Origin: Trichobilharzia regenti
Lineage: Eukaryota; Platyhelminthes; Trematoda; Strigeidida; Schistosomatidae
Assembly: GCA_944472135.2 (NCBI GenBank)
Contig: OX235264.1
Location: forward strand, 84,516,319 to 84,580,318
Reading direction: 5' to 3'
DNA length: 64,000 bases
The translations under genes and the position numbers were made by a program. The notes below the pieces were generated by a model. That model was given only the letters and a program-made list of their open reading frames with translations. It was not told the origin of the DNA and searched no databases. Shown one piece after another: positions 32,037 to 43,174 of this stretch (position 1 is the first letter of the stretch; every line of letters begins with the position of its first letter).

Positions 32037-32825
32037 ATGAACCTCTTTGCACCAAAAGAAAAAGTCTGTGTGGGAACATGGAACGTCCGCACCGTGTACG
32101 AGACTGTGAAAGCTGCCCAAATCGCCAACGAGATGAAAAGATACGGAATACAAGTACTGTGAATATGCGAAAGCAGATGGAATGGGAGTGGACTCACCAA
32201 ATTGTCAACGGGTGAGTCAGTGATCTACTCCGGTCACCCAGAAGATAACCACACGCACACCGAGGGCGTGGCTATCATGATGTCACCAACGGCAACGAAA
32301 GCCCTGATACAATGGGAGGCGATTTCGTCCAGGATAATGACCGCCAGGTTCAACTCCAAAGGAAGGAAAGTGTCAATCATACAATGTTATGCACCCACAA
32401 ACAACGCAGACCTCGAGAAGAAAGAAGAATTCTACAGACAACTACAGGCAACAATGGACAATACTCCAGCTGGCCACATGAAAATACTAATGGGAGACAT
32501 GAACGCTAAACTGGGACCAGACAATACAGAAAGGGAACTCATCATGGGTAGAGAAGCTCTCGGAGAAATGAATGAAAATGGAGAACTCTTCGCCGAATTC
32601 TGCGCCTTCAACGAACTAGTGATTTGTGGCAGTGTAAACAAGCACAAAGATATCCACAAGGCCACATGGGTGTCACCAGATGGGCGAACCAAAAACCAAA
32701 TCGACTTCATCTCAATGCTGCTCAAGGAAGTGGAGGCGCAGCCTACTGGACACAAAAATAGAGAAAAGGAGCAGACGTTGGCTCGGACCACTATCTCGTA
32801 CAAGGGACAATCCAAATCAAATTAA
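32037..32825 (+). pseudogene. RTE AP-like endonuclease domain with one internal stop
   Basis: The frame opens with ATG at 32037 (MNLFAPKEKVCVGTWNVRT) and runs to 32825. One TGA at 32160 precedes the catalytic-glutamate region ICESRW. Conserved steps of the exonuclease/endonuclease/phosphatase fold are visible: GTWNVRT, CESRW, SIIQCYAPT, MGDMNAKLG and ATWVSPDGRTKNQIDF. The final SDHYLV histidine motif lies in another frame after a shift near 32760. The endonuclease would nick the target DNA for target-primed reverse transcription. Confidence 0.88.
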
Positions 32826-33028
32826 AAGCTTTCAGTGAAGGAGGAGCTGCAGACAGACCACAAGCCAAGTTCAACACTCAAAAGCTGAAGGACCAGGCTA
32901 CAAAGGACATCTTCATTGCAAGCATAAAGGACAAAGTAGAGACACAAATCAACACCAGAGGAAAGGTCAGCGTCGAAAAGCACTGGAACAACCTGACAGC
33001 TGCGTGGAGTCAAACCTGCGTAGAAGTT

Positions 33029-34528
33029 TTGAGCAATAAGAAAAGACAGGAGAAAGAGGAGCTCATTACAGACACATGGAAACTAACAGAAGAGAGGAGG
33101 ATGGTGAAACAAAAGATTATCCAGTGCACCGACGGGCAACAAAAACAGGAGTTGAATGCGAGCTACAATACACTGAACAAAAGAGTGAAGAAGAGTGCCA
33201 GGGAAGACAAAAGAAAATATTATGAAACCATGGCAAACGAAGCAGAACAAGCTTCAGGCAAAGGAGACCTCGCCACACTCTACCAAACAACTAGGCACCT
33301 ATCAGGCAAAAGTTCGACACAAATTAGGCCTGTGAAGGATGACAATGGAAAGTCAATCACCAAAGAGGTGGAGCAAAGGAAACACTGAGATGAACACTTT
33401 AAATTACTTCTAAATCAACCGTCACCTACAACGCGCCTAATAATACCAACAACGGAAGCAGAACTATCAGTAAATAGCAACCCTCTGACGAGATAAGAAG
33501 TCCTGAAGGCAATCAAGATACTAAAAGCTGGAGAAGCGGCAGGACCAGATGGAATCCCAGCAGAATCATCGAAAATGGACCCAGAGACAACACCGGACTT
33601 GATGACACCACTACTGGAGAAGGTGTGGAAAGAGGGTAAGGTACCTGTGGATTAGAAGAAAGCGTATTTTTTCAAATTGCCGAAAAAGGGAGACTTAGGT
33701 CAATGCAAGAACTGGCGCGGCATTATGCTCTTGTCTGTCCCGAACAAAATACTAAGCCGCATCATACTGGAGAGAATCAAACAAGCCCTGGATGAAAAAT
33801 TTCGACTGAAAGAGGCTGGATTTAGGGAAACAAGTCATGCATCGATTAAATCACAACACTACGAATCATCATTGGACAAAGTTTCGAATGGGAGTCAGCT
33901 CTCTATCTCAAATTTATTGACATTGAAAAGGCCTTCAGCAGACAGCGTTGATCGAAAAGTGATTTAGCAACTACTTCGCTACTACGGGGTCCCATCGACA
34001 ATTATACATCTCAGCCAACAGTTGTGCGACAATGCTGCATGCCAAGTAATCTACAACAGGAAACTTACGGAAGCCTTCAAAGTGAGGACGGGAGTGCGAC
34101 AAGGCTGTCTACTATCACCAATGATCTTCCTGATTGCAATCGATTGGATAATGCGACAGACAACGGCAACCAACGAGGGAACAGGCATAAAATGGACTGA
34201 CACAAAAACAAAATTGGAGGATCTGGACTTCGCCGATGATGACATATGTCTGATTTCCCACAAACTGGAAGATATGCAAGTGAAAAGCAACAAGTTGGCA
34301 GAGGAAGCATCCAGAGAAGATAGAACTTCAGGTGAACATAGAGAAAACAGAGGTGATGAAGATTTCTGGCCTAGGAAGCATCATCTCAACTACAGGTGGA
34401 TGGAACTGACGAGGATATCAAAGCGAGAATCGGGAAAACAAGTCAAGTTTTCATTACTCTCAAGTCTGTGTGGAGGTCAACAGAACTCACCATCAAAAGC
34501 AACATCCGGATCTTCAACTCCAATGTGA
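33029..34528 (+). pseudogene. RTE reverse transcriptase region, multiply broken
   Basis: Linker frame 33029-33388 (RHLSGKSSTQIRPVKDDNGK), then RT motifs: LPKKGDLGQCKNWRGIMLLS (33677 on), a KEAGFRETSHASIKS segment that shows a frameshift relative to FRRNKSCIDEIATL in the 60-kb copy, VRTGVRQGCLLSPMIFL (34082-34132) and the catalytic FADDD (34228-34242). Stops and shifts separate the blocks, so no polymerase can be made. Confidence 0.88.
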
Positions 34529-35012
34529 AGTCAGTGCTAATATACGGATGGATCAAAGACTTGCCCAGCGCTTCATGAAGAGTGCATCAAACAAACTTGA
34601 GACCTACATTAACAGTTGTCTTCGCTCAACACTACTCAAGATCAGATGGCCGGCCAGAAAAGATCAGCAAGAGGGATCTCTGGCAATCAGCGAACCAATC
34701 AGGAACCGGTTGTGAAACAAATAGGCAGGAAGAAATGGAGATGGATTGGCTGGCCATACTCTGAGAAAACGAGCCATCAAGTGACATCACTAGACAAGCC
34801 ATCGCTCGAGTGGAACCCGAAAGGGAAGCGGGCGGCGAGTTGGTCGTCAGTGTGAGGGTGACTTGGAGGGGGTCATGCGAGGAGGAGATGAAAGCATGTG
34901 GACAGACCTGGAGCGGGGTGAAAAAGTTATCAGAAAACAGAAGGCTATGGAGGTACGCAGCTGAAGCCCTTTGTTCCTCTAGGAACTAGAGGATACAATA
35001 ATAAATAATAAA

Positions 35013-35667
35013 TACCCTATCCCACCTCTTGAAATAAAACTTTTTCAGAACTACCGCTGATGGCCTGAATTTCTAATAGACAACTCATGCAAACAAGTAT
35101 TTATGATGTTGTCTTTCCAATGTTATGAAAGTAATTGTCTCACTTGTTTTTAGGCATATCTCTGAGGGATAAATGATCCTTTGCATTCATTGCAGCGCTC
35201 ATGTGAACGTCTCTTTGGCCTATGAAATCTCTGAGGTTAGTTTATTTAGCCAGCGCGGCAGGTTTTACCGAAATAATGCACGCTAGAACTATATCTCTTC
35301 TGACAAAAAAAAACTAGTGTCCATATTAAATAAAAAGTCTCTTTGTTTTAATTCACTTAGTCTATTCTACTTTCAAAACGAAATTAGTTCACTTCAAAAC
35401 TGGAATATTAATCAGTGTTATAAAGATCTAAATAGGCTAATATTACCACCATGTTTAAAAATTAGACCCGCAATTTTCTTGACTTATTTTGTATCATTTA
35501 AGATAGTCTTCTTAAAAAAACTAATCATTCTTAGATTAAGGTAGTCAGTAGTTTACTATATTCTCAGTGTACTCTACTACTCCTGATTGCGTTTATACAC
35601 ACTGTGAATTCCTACACCAACTAACTTTTTTATTTTGTGGATGGTCAGATCCAAGTATACATGTTCA
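35013..35667. other. No recognisable feature
   Basis: AT-rich; nothing recognised. Confidence 0.45.
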
Positions 35668-36083
35668 AGTGTTTGTAAAAATCCTTCTGGTTACAGGATT
35701 TCATCATGTGCTGACATCAGTTAGAGAACCATTGGAAAACCTGGGAGTACTGGACAAATGTTTCGTCCTAGTTTGGGACTCTTCTGCAGCACGCACCCAC
35801 CGCCAGGGTTCGAACCCAGGACCTTCTGGTTACCAGCGAGCTCGTAGACCATTAAGCCACTGGGACACGATCCAATGGCTAGTCCATGAATTCTAACTTC
35901 TGCCAATTCACGATATAGCGCAACCGCTAGCCAATGTCTTCGGCGAGTATTTGTCTTCACACCCGACCTACTGCACCCTACTAGACACGACTTCCCACTG
36001 GAACCCCAGGTAAAAACCTAACTGAAAAGGGCTAGCCACCAGTGAGCGTCGAATTGGTATTCAAGCATTGGCTTCTAGTGTTT
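35668..36083 (-). mobile_element. Hammerhead SINE family B
   Basis: Short direct repeats AGTGTTT (35668-35674, 36077-36083) flank a minus-strand copy with body, tRNA-like head (B-box GGTTCGAACCC near 35805-35815), hammerhead and tail. Its right target repeat touches the target repeat of PLE-2. The frames at 35567-35960 are incidental. Confidence 0.78.
35741..35800 (-). ncRNA. Hammerhead ribozyme motif, one core change
   Basis: Minus strand: GTGCTG, core CAGAAGA (U4 to A), perfect stem II GTCC/GGAC, GAAA, stem III ACA-TT-TGT, triplet GTC, then CAGTAC. All helices are good; only U4 is altered. Confidence 0.62.
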
Positions 36084-36129
36084 CAGTGTTGTTCGCGAAA
36101 AATACCCATAAAGACATTGAAATAAGAAC

Positions 36130-37293
36130 AAATTAGTTCAGCGAAGAGTCTCTTTTCGGCGAATTCATTCTCTTAGCTGTACATTCGCAAATATATACAA
36201 TTAATTTTGTGTGTGTGTGTGTATATAAGGTTTGTCAAAATCAAAATAACAGTTAGTGTGGGTTGTTGATTACATCATCAAAATAATATGGAAATTAAAT
36301 TGTGTGAGTAGTAATCAAGGTTGTAACTAAGTGGGGTGGGGATTGGTAAGATGTGAGTAGGGTTACGTCATCAAAATAATATGGAAATTAAAATGTGTGA
36401 TTAATAATCAAAGTTGTAACTAAGTGTGGTGAAAATTGGTAAGATGTGAGTAGGGTTACGTAATATAGACATGTTTAGAAAGATTAGATGTTCGTGAAGG
36501 AGTATGGAGACAATTATGAAAATAAACTAGATAATAGGTGAAAAGATTGAATGGGTTAGTTACTAAAAATTATTATACGAATATTGCAAAAAAATTTGAT
36601 AACAAAATGTTGATGACAGATGAACTTGAAATTAAACCCACGGTAGTAGGAGGGGGTGGAGAAGTTTCTTCTGTGTGCATAATTCAGGCTTTTCTATCCA
36701 AATCGCTAAGGCTTCGGCAATACAAAGTATACGGAAGCTTGTCGATTTTGGAAGGCTTCTTTTGACTTTATAGATGACTTTGAATGACTTCTCCTTGCAA
36801 ATCGAATGACCAGTGTTGAGTATATGCTCAATAATGGCGCTCCTTATTGCTCCATTGTTACCTTTCCGTAGCCAGGCGGGATAGTGTTCTTGAACTCTTT
36901 TAGATAAAACTCGCATCGAACGACCTATATACCTCGCTCCGCAAGAGCAGGTGAATTGGTAGATACACATGGAAGTCGTCAAATGTGATAGTTTATCTTT
37001 AGAGTAGTTGAAGAACAATGGCCGGGAGGAAAATGTCAGTCGTAGTGTGGCAGCGAAGAATGTCCTTCTTAGAGCAGTAGATATCCTTTTCTTCAAGGTG
37101 TCAGCCAGAAGGTCACCTTTGAAGGGTACATTCATGTAGACCATCTTCTTCTGCACTGTAGTGGGTTGTTCTTTGTAAGTCTTAGGCTTAATATGCTTGT
37201 CTATAAAACGGGGTGGGTAGCCATTCTCGAGCAGTGTCTTCCTTAAGAGGGCGATCTCTTCCTCTATTGATTCAGGACTGCAGATTTTTCGGA
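36130..37293 (-). repeat. PLE-2 left inverted arm
   Basis: Inverse of 38628-39696. Encodes on the minus strand the endonuclease end of the protein (frame 36632-37156, identical to the C-terminal 174 residues of the main frame as translated). Confidence 0.9.
36275..36460. repeat. 93-bp tandem repeat, two copies, inside the PLE-2 left arm
   Basis: TCATCAAAATAATATGGAAA begins both units (36275 and 36368); each ends GAGTAGGGTTACG. The right arm has one unit only, so the duplication or the loss came after the arms were formed. Confidence 0.85.
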
Positions 37294-37294
37294 A

Positions 37295-39289
37295 GATCCC
37301 AGCAAATTTGTATTCAATTATTCTTCAGTAACGTTATCTCCCATACAATTGGAGGCCTTGTATCTCGGACCAAGATTTTGCGACATGAACTCAAACATAA
37401 GCAAGCTCAATACTTATGTCGAGTTTGAAAATTTGATCAATCAGACTACTGATCTTGTCCCAGCTTCCGAAGAAGAATTCAAACATTTTAAGTCTACTAT
37501 TCTAGACTCCTGTCAACAGTATCTCAATACAAAGTCCAAGTTCAACAATCTTTTGACCAAAGAGCATAGAGAACAACTCAACCAACTGAGACAGAACAAA
37601 GAATTGCTTATCACACGCCCTGACAAAGGTACAGGTATAGTCTTAATGGATAGAAAAGATTATATTGATAAAATGGTGGCGATTCTCTCAGATAACAACA
37701 AGTTCTCAGTATGCGAGAAAGAGAAAGACAAAACCGAGGCAACGGAAAAACAGCTAACTGAGATCTTGAGAAAGCTAAAAACTGATCAAGTTATCTCTGA
37801 AAATGTCTTCGAGAGCATTCGACCGACAGGTTCAATAATACCCCGACTATACGGATTGCCAAAAACTCATAAACAAGGTCTTCCACTGCGCCCTATTTTG
37901 GACATGTCGGGATCTCCGTATCATCCAATAGCGAAATGGCTAGCAGAACTCCTACAACCTGTTAGAGAACGAATTTCAAAACATTCTCTTCGAGATACTT
38001 TTGAATTCATCGATTGTATCAAAGATGTTAAAGTGGGAGACAAACGTATGATTTCACTCGACGTCGAGTCTCTCTTTACAAACGTCCCTATCACTGAGAC
38101 GATTTGTTTTCTATGCAAATACTTGGAAGAAAACAACCTGAATATTGGAATACCTACCACCAAGCTAAAAGAACTCCTACTCAGATGTACCCTAAATGTC
38201 CAGTTCACATTCAATGGGAACCTCTATAGACAACAAGATGGCGTGGCGATGGGATCACCTTTGGGTCCGGTGTTGGCTGATATTTTCATGGCAAGTTTGG
38301 AAAATGGTCCGCTGAAAGCAACCATCGACAAATTCTTCTTATACAAAAGGTATGTTGATGATACTTTCGTCATCTGCGATAACAATTGTGATCAAAATAT
38401 GGTTCTTCAAGTGTTCAATAGTTGCCACCCCGCCATCAAATTTACAATCGAAGTAGAAACCAAAGAGACAATCTCCTTTCTGGACGTTCGTTTAAGTAAG
38501 AAGACCGATGGTACCTTGAACAGATCAGTACACAGAAAACCTACATGGAACGGTCAGTTGACAAACTTCTACAGTTGGGTACCAATTAGTCGCAAGCGAA
38601 ACTTGATAATATCTCTGGCGACTAGAATCCGAAAAATCTGCAGTCCTGAATCAATAGAGGAAGAGATCGCCCTCTTAAGGAAGACACTGCTCGAGAATGG
38701 CTACCCACCCCGTTTTATAGACAAGCATATTAAGCCTAAGACTTACAAAGAACAACCCACTACAGTGCAGAAGAAGATGGTCTACATGAATGTACCCTTC
38801 AAAGGTGACCTTCTGGCTGACACCTTGAAGAAGAGGATATCTACTGCTCTAAGAAGGACATTCTTCGCTGCCACACTACGACTGACATTTTCCTCCCGGC
38901 CATTGTTCTTCAACTACTCTAAAGATAAACTATCGCATTTGACCACTTCCATGTGTATCTACCAATTCACCTGCTCTTGCGGAGCGAGGTATATAGGTCG
39001 TTCGATGCGAGTTTTATCTAAAAGAGTTCAAGAACACTATCCCGCCTGGCTACGGAAAGGTAACAATGGAGCAATAAGGAGCGCCATTATTGAGCATATA
39101 CTCAACACTGGTCATTCGATTTGCAAGGAGAAGTCATTCAAAGTCATCTATAAAGTCAAAAGAAGCCTTCCAAAATCGACAAGCTTCCGTATACTTTGTA
39201 TTGCCGAAGCCTTAGCGATTTGGATAGAAAAGCCTGAATTATGCACACAGAAGAAACTTCTCCACCCCCTCCTACTACCGTGGGTTTAA
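37295..39289 (+). CDS. Penelope-like reverse transcriptase with GIY-YIG endonuclease (open frame, 5' end cut at arm junction)
   Basis: About 664 codons are open from the junction with the left arm; the first ATG is at 37385, within CDMNSN, and upstream residues SPIQLEALYLGPRF look like genuine PLE sequence, so the true N-terminus was lost. Numbering from 37349: RPDKGTGIVL at 90-99, YGLPKTHK at 168-175, SLDVESLFTNVP (motif A) at 236-247, DGVAMGSPLGP at 297-307, YVDD at 335-338 (38351-38362), FLDV at 377-380, and CIYQFTCSCGARYIGRS at 536-552 (GIY-YIG nuclease with paired cysteines). RT active-site and endonuclease residues all look intact. It is the best-preserved protein in the window. Confidence 0.94.
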   Translation, partial: DPSKFVFNYSSVTLSPIQLEALYLGPRFCDMNSNISKLNTYVEFENLINQTTDLVPASEEEFKHFKSTILDSCQQYLNTKSKFNNLLTKEHREQLNQLRQNKELLITRPDKGTGIVLMDRKDYIDKMVAILSDNNKFSVCEKEKDKTEATEKQLTEILRKLKTDQVISENVFESIRPTGSIIPRLYGLPKTHKQGLPLRPILDMSGSPYHPIAKWLAELLQPVRERISKHSLRDTFEFIDCIKDVKVGDKRMISLDVESLFTNVPITETICFLCKYLEENNLNIGIPTTKLKELLLRCTLNVQFTFNGNLYRQQDGVAMGSPLGPVLADIFMASLENGPLKATIDKFFLYKRYVDDTFVICDNNCDQNMVLQVFNSCHPAIKFTIEVETKETISFLDVRLSKKTDGTLNRSVHRKPTWNGQLTNFYSWVPISRKRNLIISLATRIRKICSPESIEEEIALLRKTLLENGYPPRFIDKHIKPKTYKEQPTTVQKKMVYMNVPFKGDLLADTLKKRISTALRRTFFAATLRLTFSSRPLFFNYSKDKLSHLTTSMCIYQFTCSCGARYIGRSMRVLSKRVQEHYPAWLRKGNNGAIRSAIIEHILNTGHSICKEKSFKVIYKVKRSLPKSTSFRILCIAEALAIWIEKPELCTQKKLLHPLLLPWV

Positions 39290-39696
39290 TTTCAAGTTCA
39301 TCTGTCATCAACATTTTGTTATCAAATTTTTTTGCAATATTCGTATAATAATTTTTAGTAACTAACCCATTCAATCTTTTCACCTATTATCTAGTTTATT
39401 TTCATAATTGTCTCCATACTCCTTCACGAACATCTAATCTTTCTAAACATGTCTATATTACGTAACCCTACTCACATCTTACCAATTTTCACCCCACTTA
39501 GTTACAACTTTGATTATTAATCACACAATTTAATTTCTTTATTATTTTGATGATGTAATCAACAACCCACACTAACTGTTATTTTGATTTTGACAAACCT
39601 TATGTACACACACACACAAAATTAATTGTATATATTTGCGAATGTACAGCTAAGAGAATGAATTCGCCGAAAAGAGACTCTTCGCTGAACTAATTT
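38628..39696 (+). repeat. PLE-2 right inverted arm
   Basis: Covers the end of the coding region and the 3' untranslated tail. Near its end GTACAGC and GCTGAAC can pair around a hammerhead-like segment (39646-39690) with GAAA and a stem III hairpin AAGAG-A-CTCTT, but the CUGANGA core reads TAAGAGA. Confidence 0.88.
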
Positions 39697-39715
39697 ACTC
39701 TTATATCAGTGTTGT

Positions 39716-40500
39716 ATTGCAAAATCTAATGAAGAAAAATTAATAATAACAGTATTATTGATAAATCTGCTGTTGACATTCTTTGATTTTCATTCTTCAC
39801 CGAGTATAATAAAGTTATAACGATAGCTGTGTGGAATCTGATGCTTCTTTGAGACTCAGACATTATACATATATATGCATATATGCGAGAGGTAGACTCT
39901 AGTGTTTTTTCAATAGAGGCGTGAAACAAAACAACTAGCAGACAGCGAAGTAGTGTTGTATCCGACTTTGGATGGTGGAGAACTGTTACCGAAATTTTTG
40001 CCGCTATTGGTTTAGACGAAAACCTCGCAACCACTGAGTCAAGGGTTTCTTTCCCACTCCACTTACAAAGGTTTAAGTAAACAAATAATGTCACAAATCG
40101 TTACAGAGTGTGTAAATGTAAATGCTTGCTGAATAATACTTCTATCTTTCTTCCTTCAAAAAGGTAATCTGGAGTTTTGATGTCACTGCTGTGTAGATGG
40201 TATGTCACTATTCTGTTGTATATTTCACTCAGTAATACCTTTGATCAAGTGAAATCAACGTTTTATGAATTCCATCATTATCTTTAATATTACACTTTCT
40301 TTGCGTCATTCGTGCGTTTTCCTTTATCAGTTCTGACAACACATACTAGAGGACTTTGGTAAACTCTTCATAATTTTCACCGATTTCGGACACTAGCAGA
40401 AAATAAATTATCGTCTCTATCACTGACTTTATTCTGTGTTTTAGTGTATGTTATCTTGAATTTGTTACAAGATCACGAGATGGTAGAGGATAGAATTCAT
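39716..40500. other. No recognised gene
   Basis: A minus-strand frame of 122 codons (39726-40094) has no family resemblance and I do not call it a gene. Confidence 0.4.
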
Positions 40501-40504
40501 TAGG

Positions 40505-40925
40505 CATTCTGTTTCTGCAACTGAATGGTCAACAAGCTCGCCTTATAACTTGGAGGTCTTTTAGCCTATCCCTTAAGGATCTTTAGAGTCGGTGGTATAA
40601 CGGTTAGGACGCCCACCGACCATGCACATGATCTGGGGTTCGATCCCTGGCCGACGAACTCCTTTACCTCGCTAAGCCAGAAAAAAATGCTGGTAATGAG
40701 GAAAGGTTGGGCATGAGGCTAGCAACTTCATCCTGTAAAATAAACACTGCTACAGAAACTTCAAGCCAATAGCTTGGAGCCCTATGTTCCACTGGGGAGC
40801 GTGAAGGAAAAAAAAATTAAGGATCTTTTGTGTCTAATATAGAAGGGTCCGGAACTAACACGAAACAGCTATCCATTACTCCTTGTTGGTTATCAATGGT
40901 TCTATACTTGATATCTTTCACTTAT
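40505..40925 (+). mobile_element. Hammerhead SINE family B, decayed, split by a younger SINE
   Basis: Left piece (40525-40572) contains AATGGTCAACAAGCTCGCC from the tRNA-like head; right piece (40829-40925) contains the remains of the hammerhead (GGTCC...ACACGAAACAGCT) and tail. Between them is a family C SINE with a 12-bp target duplication. Confidence 0.65.
40573..40828 (+). mobile_element. tRNA-derived SINE C-a nested in a hammerhead SINE, 12-bp target duplication
   Basis: TTAAGGATCTTT at 40573-40584 and 40817-40828. Head GAGTCGGTGGTATAACGG, B-box GGTTCGATCCC, body GAGGCTAGCAACTTCATCC, tail GGAGCCCTATGTTCCACTGG and A-run. Gives relative age: younger than the family B copy. Confidence 0.9.
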
Positions 40926-41539
40926 GAAACTTGAGAAAAAGTAAATACTTTAAGTTAGACGGGTATATCGTAGATTCGATCGAGAGTACTTACTACTGAT
41001 GAACAAACTTTGTTTAGATGACATAAAACATTTCTATGATTACATTTCTGCCATTCGCATTCATTAAACTATCAAAGATTTGAAGATGTAAATCAGGATA
41101 AAATTATTGACCTTATGCAGAGTATTTTGTTCTCTACAAAAATAAGTTCAAAACGAATTGCTTTTGTAAATGTAAACAAAAGCTGAGGCATTTATAATTC
41201 TAAAGATGCGAGAAATTGGCAGTGAGCTGTCAGTTTAAAGAGTTTGAAGTGAGGGTTCTGTGCATGCACGCGAACATGAATTGGTTGATCTTTTTTCAAA
41301 TGAAAAGAGAACAGTAATGAATCCATATCTTAATATAAAGGATTAATTTATTGAAAGTATCTTTATTTCTTTTCAGTTAGCTTTTTTACACGAGTGTCTA
41401 TTTTCAAATGAAAATTTACTCTCCATTCGCACTCACTTGACCTTCAAATTAACTGCCAGAAACATTGTGAAAACTGTCATTTCTGATCACTAATATAAAA
41501 AATAACCTTACATGAGTATATGCATGACACTACATACTA
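40926..41539. other. No recognisable feature
   Basis: AT-rich; nothing recognised. Confidence 0.45.
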
Positions 41540-41760
41540 CTGATTGATTGAGGTGGGTAATTGTGTAATACCCATACTAGCCAGTAGTGCCAGCCAGATA
41601 GAAATGATCTTAACACCGGACAGCCATTTCCTTCATTGTGGGACCCAGAGCATCAACGAAATACCCGGCTTGACACATGCCAGAAAGCCAGATCAGTTCA
41701 AACTGCCCCGATTTCCGGATAGCTACTTGGGAGAACTAATAATAAGTTAGATCAAATTTG
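41540..41760. repeat. Possible dispersed repeat, partner near 54750-54925
   Basis: Both regions read ...ACCCATA..., then AGAAATG or GAAATG, and ATCTTAACAC.GGA in the same order and orientation. Similarity is modest; type unknown. Sequence from 41761 to 42406 holds nothing I recognise. Confidence 0.35.
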
Positions 41761-43174
41761 CAGTTTGCAACGTACACATTTCGAGGTGAATTTCCATCTC
41801 ACAAGTTTCGATAGTCTGTATTAGGTTAGTTCCACCCATAAATAGACTAGTGACTTTAGGCATTAACTAAAAGCGTGGTATACTATGTTGTGTAATATGT
41901 GAGACAAAACTAACTAACTCAAATTAAGTGGATCATTTCAGCGACCCAGTTTTTAACGTTATTAAAATATACTGCACATTGGAAATTAGAGGTTTCAGGG
42001 AAATATTCGGTTGGTGAGTGCGTCTAGACTCTTGAGTGAGCCTTTCAGCAGGTACTAATCAATATCTGTAGAAATTTTCCCACGCATTTTTGGGAATGTG
42101 AACGACAGTGGTAATAATAAATTGACTGAGGTGTATTCAAAGTGATTGAAATGGGAGAAAGAAGTCCGTATATCTATATCGTCAAAGTTCACATCTGTTA
42201 ACTGACATCTAACACTTAACAATTCACCGTGGTTTTTACTTTGTCACTTATGCAAAAGATTAGCCAGGCAGATCACAGAAACTTCACTGTAATATTTGAA
42301 ATAACTTGGATGAAGTTTCGGCCAATTATTAGTGTTTTTTAAGCACAGTGAACTAGCGGAATTATAAATTTGTAACTTACTACATGTCTTGCCACTTTAT
42401 AAATGGCTATTATTATTATTGTTTCTTTTAGTTCCTAGAGGAACATAAGGCTTCAGCTGCGCGTCTCCATTGCGTTCGGTTCTCTGCTAGAGTTTTCACC
42501 TGGCTACACGTCTGCCCACATGCTTTCATCTCCTCTTCACATGACCCCCTCCAAGTCACCCTCACACTGACGACCAACTCGCCGCCCGCTTCCCTTTCGG
42601 GTTCCACTCGAGCGATGGCTTGTCTAGTGATGTCACTTGATGGCTCGTTTTCTCAGAGTATGGCCAGCCAATCCATCTCCATTTCTTCCTGCCTATTTGT
42701 TTCATAATCGGTTCCTGATTGGTTCGCTCCCAGAGATCCCTGTTGCTGATCCTTTCTGGCCGGCCATCTGATCTTGAGTGTTATTGAGCGAAGACAGCTG
42801 TTAATGAAGGTCTCAAGTTTGTTTGAGACGCTCTTTATGACGCTCTGGCCAAGTCTCTGATCCGTATAGTAGCACTGACTGACTTCACATTGGAGTTGAA
42901 AATCAGGATGTTATTTTTGATGGTGAGTTCTGTTGACCTCCACACAGACTTGACGTGAGTAATGAAAGCTTGTCTTGCTTTTCCGATTCTGGCTTTGATA
43001 TCCTCGTCAGTTCCGTTGGCCTGTAGTTGAAACGATGCTTCCCTGGTAGGTAGGTAGGTAGGTAGGTGAAGGAGGTTGTTTCTTTCAGGTTCCTCCCATT
43101 GATGCTGGCTGATTGTTGTCTGTTGTTGTTGCTGTTGGTGTTGGTGTTGGCCAGGAGTCTTCATCACCTCTGTT

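Larger units (their letters stand above)
31978..35012 (+). mobile_element. RTE-clade non-LTR retrotransposon, near full length, decayed
   Basis: Order on the plus strand: leader (31978-32036), AP-type endonuclease (32037-32850), linker, reverse transcriptase (about 33480-34400) and C-terminal region to 34715, ending GAAGCCCTTTGTTCCTCTAG and an AATAA-type tail (34975-35012). Schistosome SR2 is the well-known RTE element and this is probably related; I cannot fix the subfamily. At least one endonuclease stop, several frameshifts, and RT stops at 33494-33496 and 33653-33655 make it inactive. Confidence 0.9.
36083..39715 (+). mobile_element. Penelope-like element PLE-2 with inverted arms and 10-bp target duplication
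   Basis: TCAGTGTTGT at 36083-36092 and 39706-39715 flanks the insertion. Left arm 36130-37293 (minus) mirrors 38628-39696 (plus). The left arm is 95 bp longer, almost all of it from a 93-bp tandem repeat. The right end is ACTCTTATATC directly before the target duplication, as in PLE-1. The plus-strand body between and including the right arm carries an intact frame. Confidence 0.92.

Noticed and set aside
39726..40094. 122-codon minus frame as a host gene
   Set aside because: No recognisable motif, no splice or promoter context, and AT-rich DNA gives such frames by chance.
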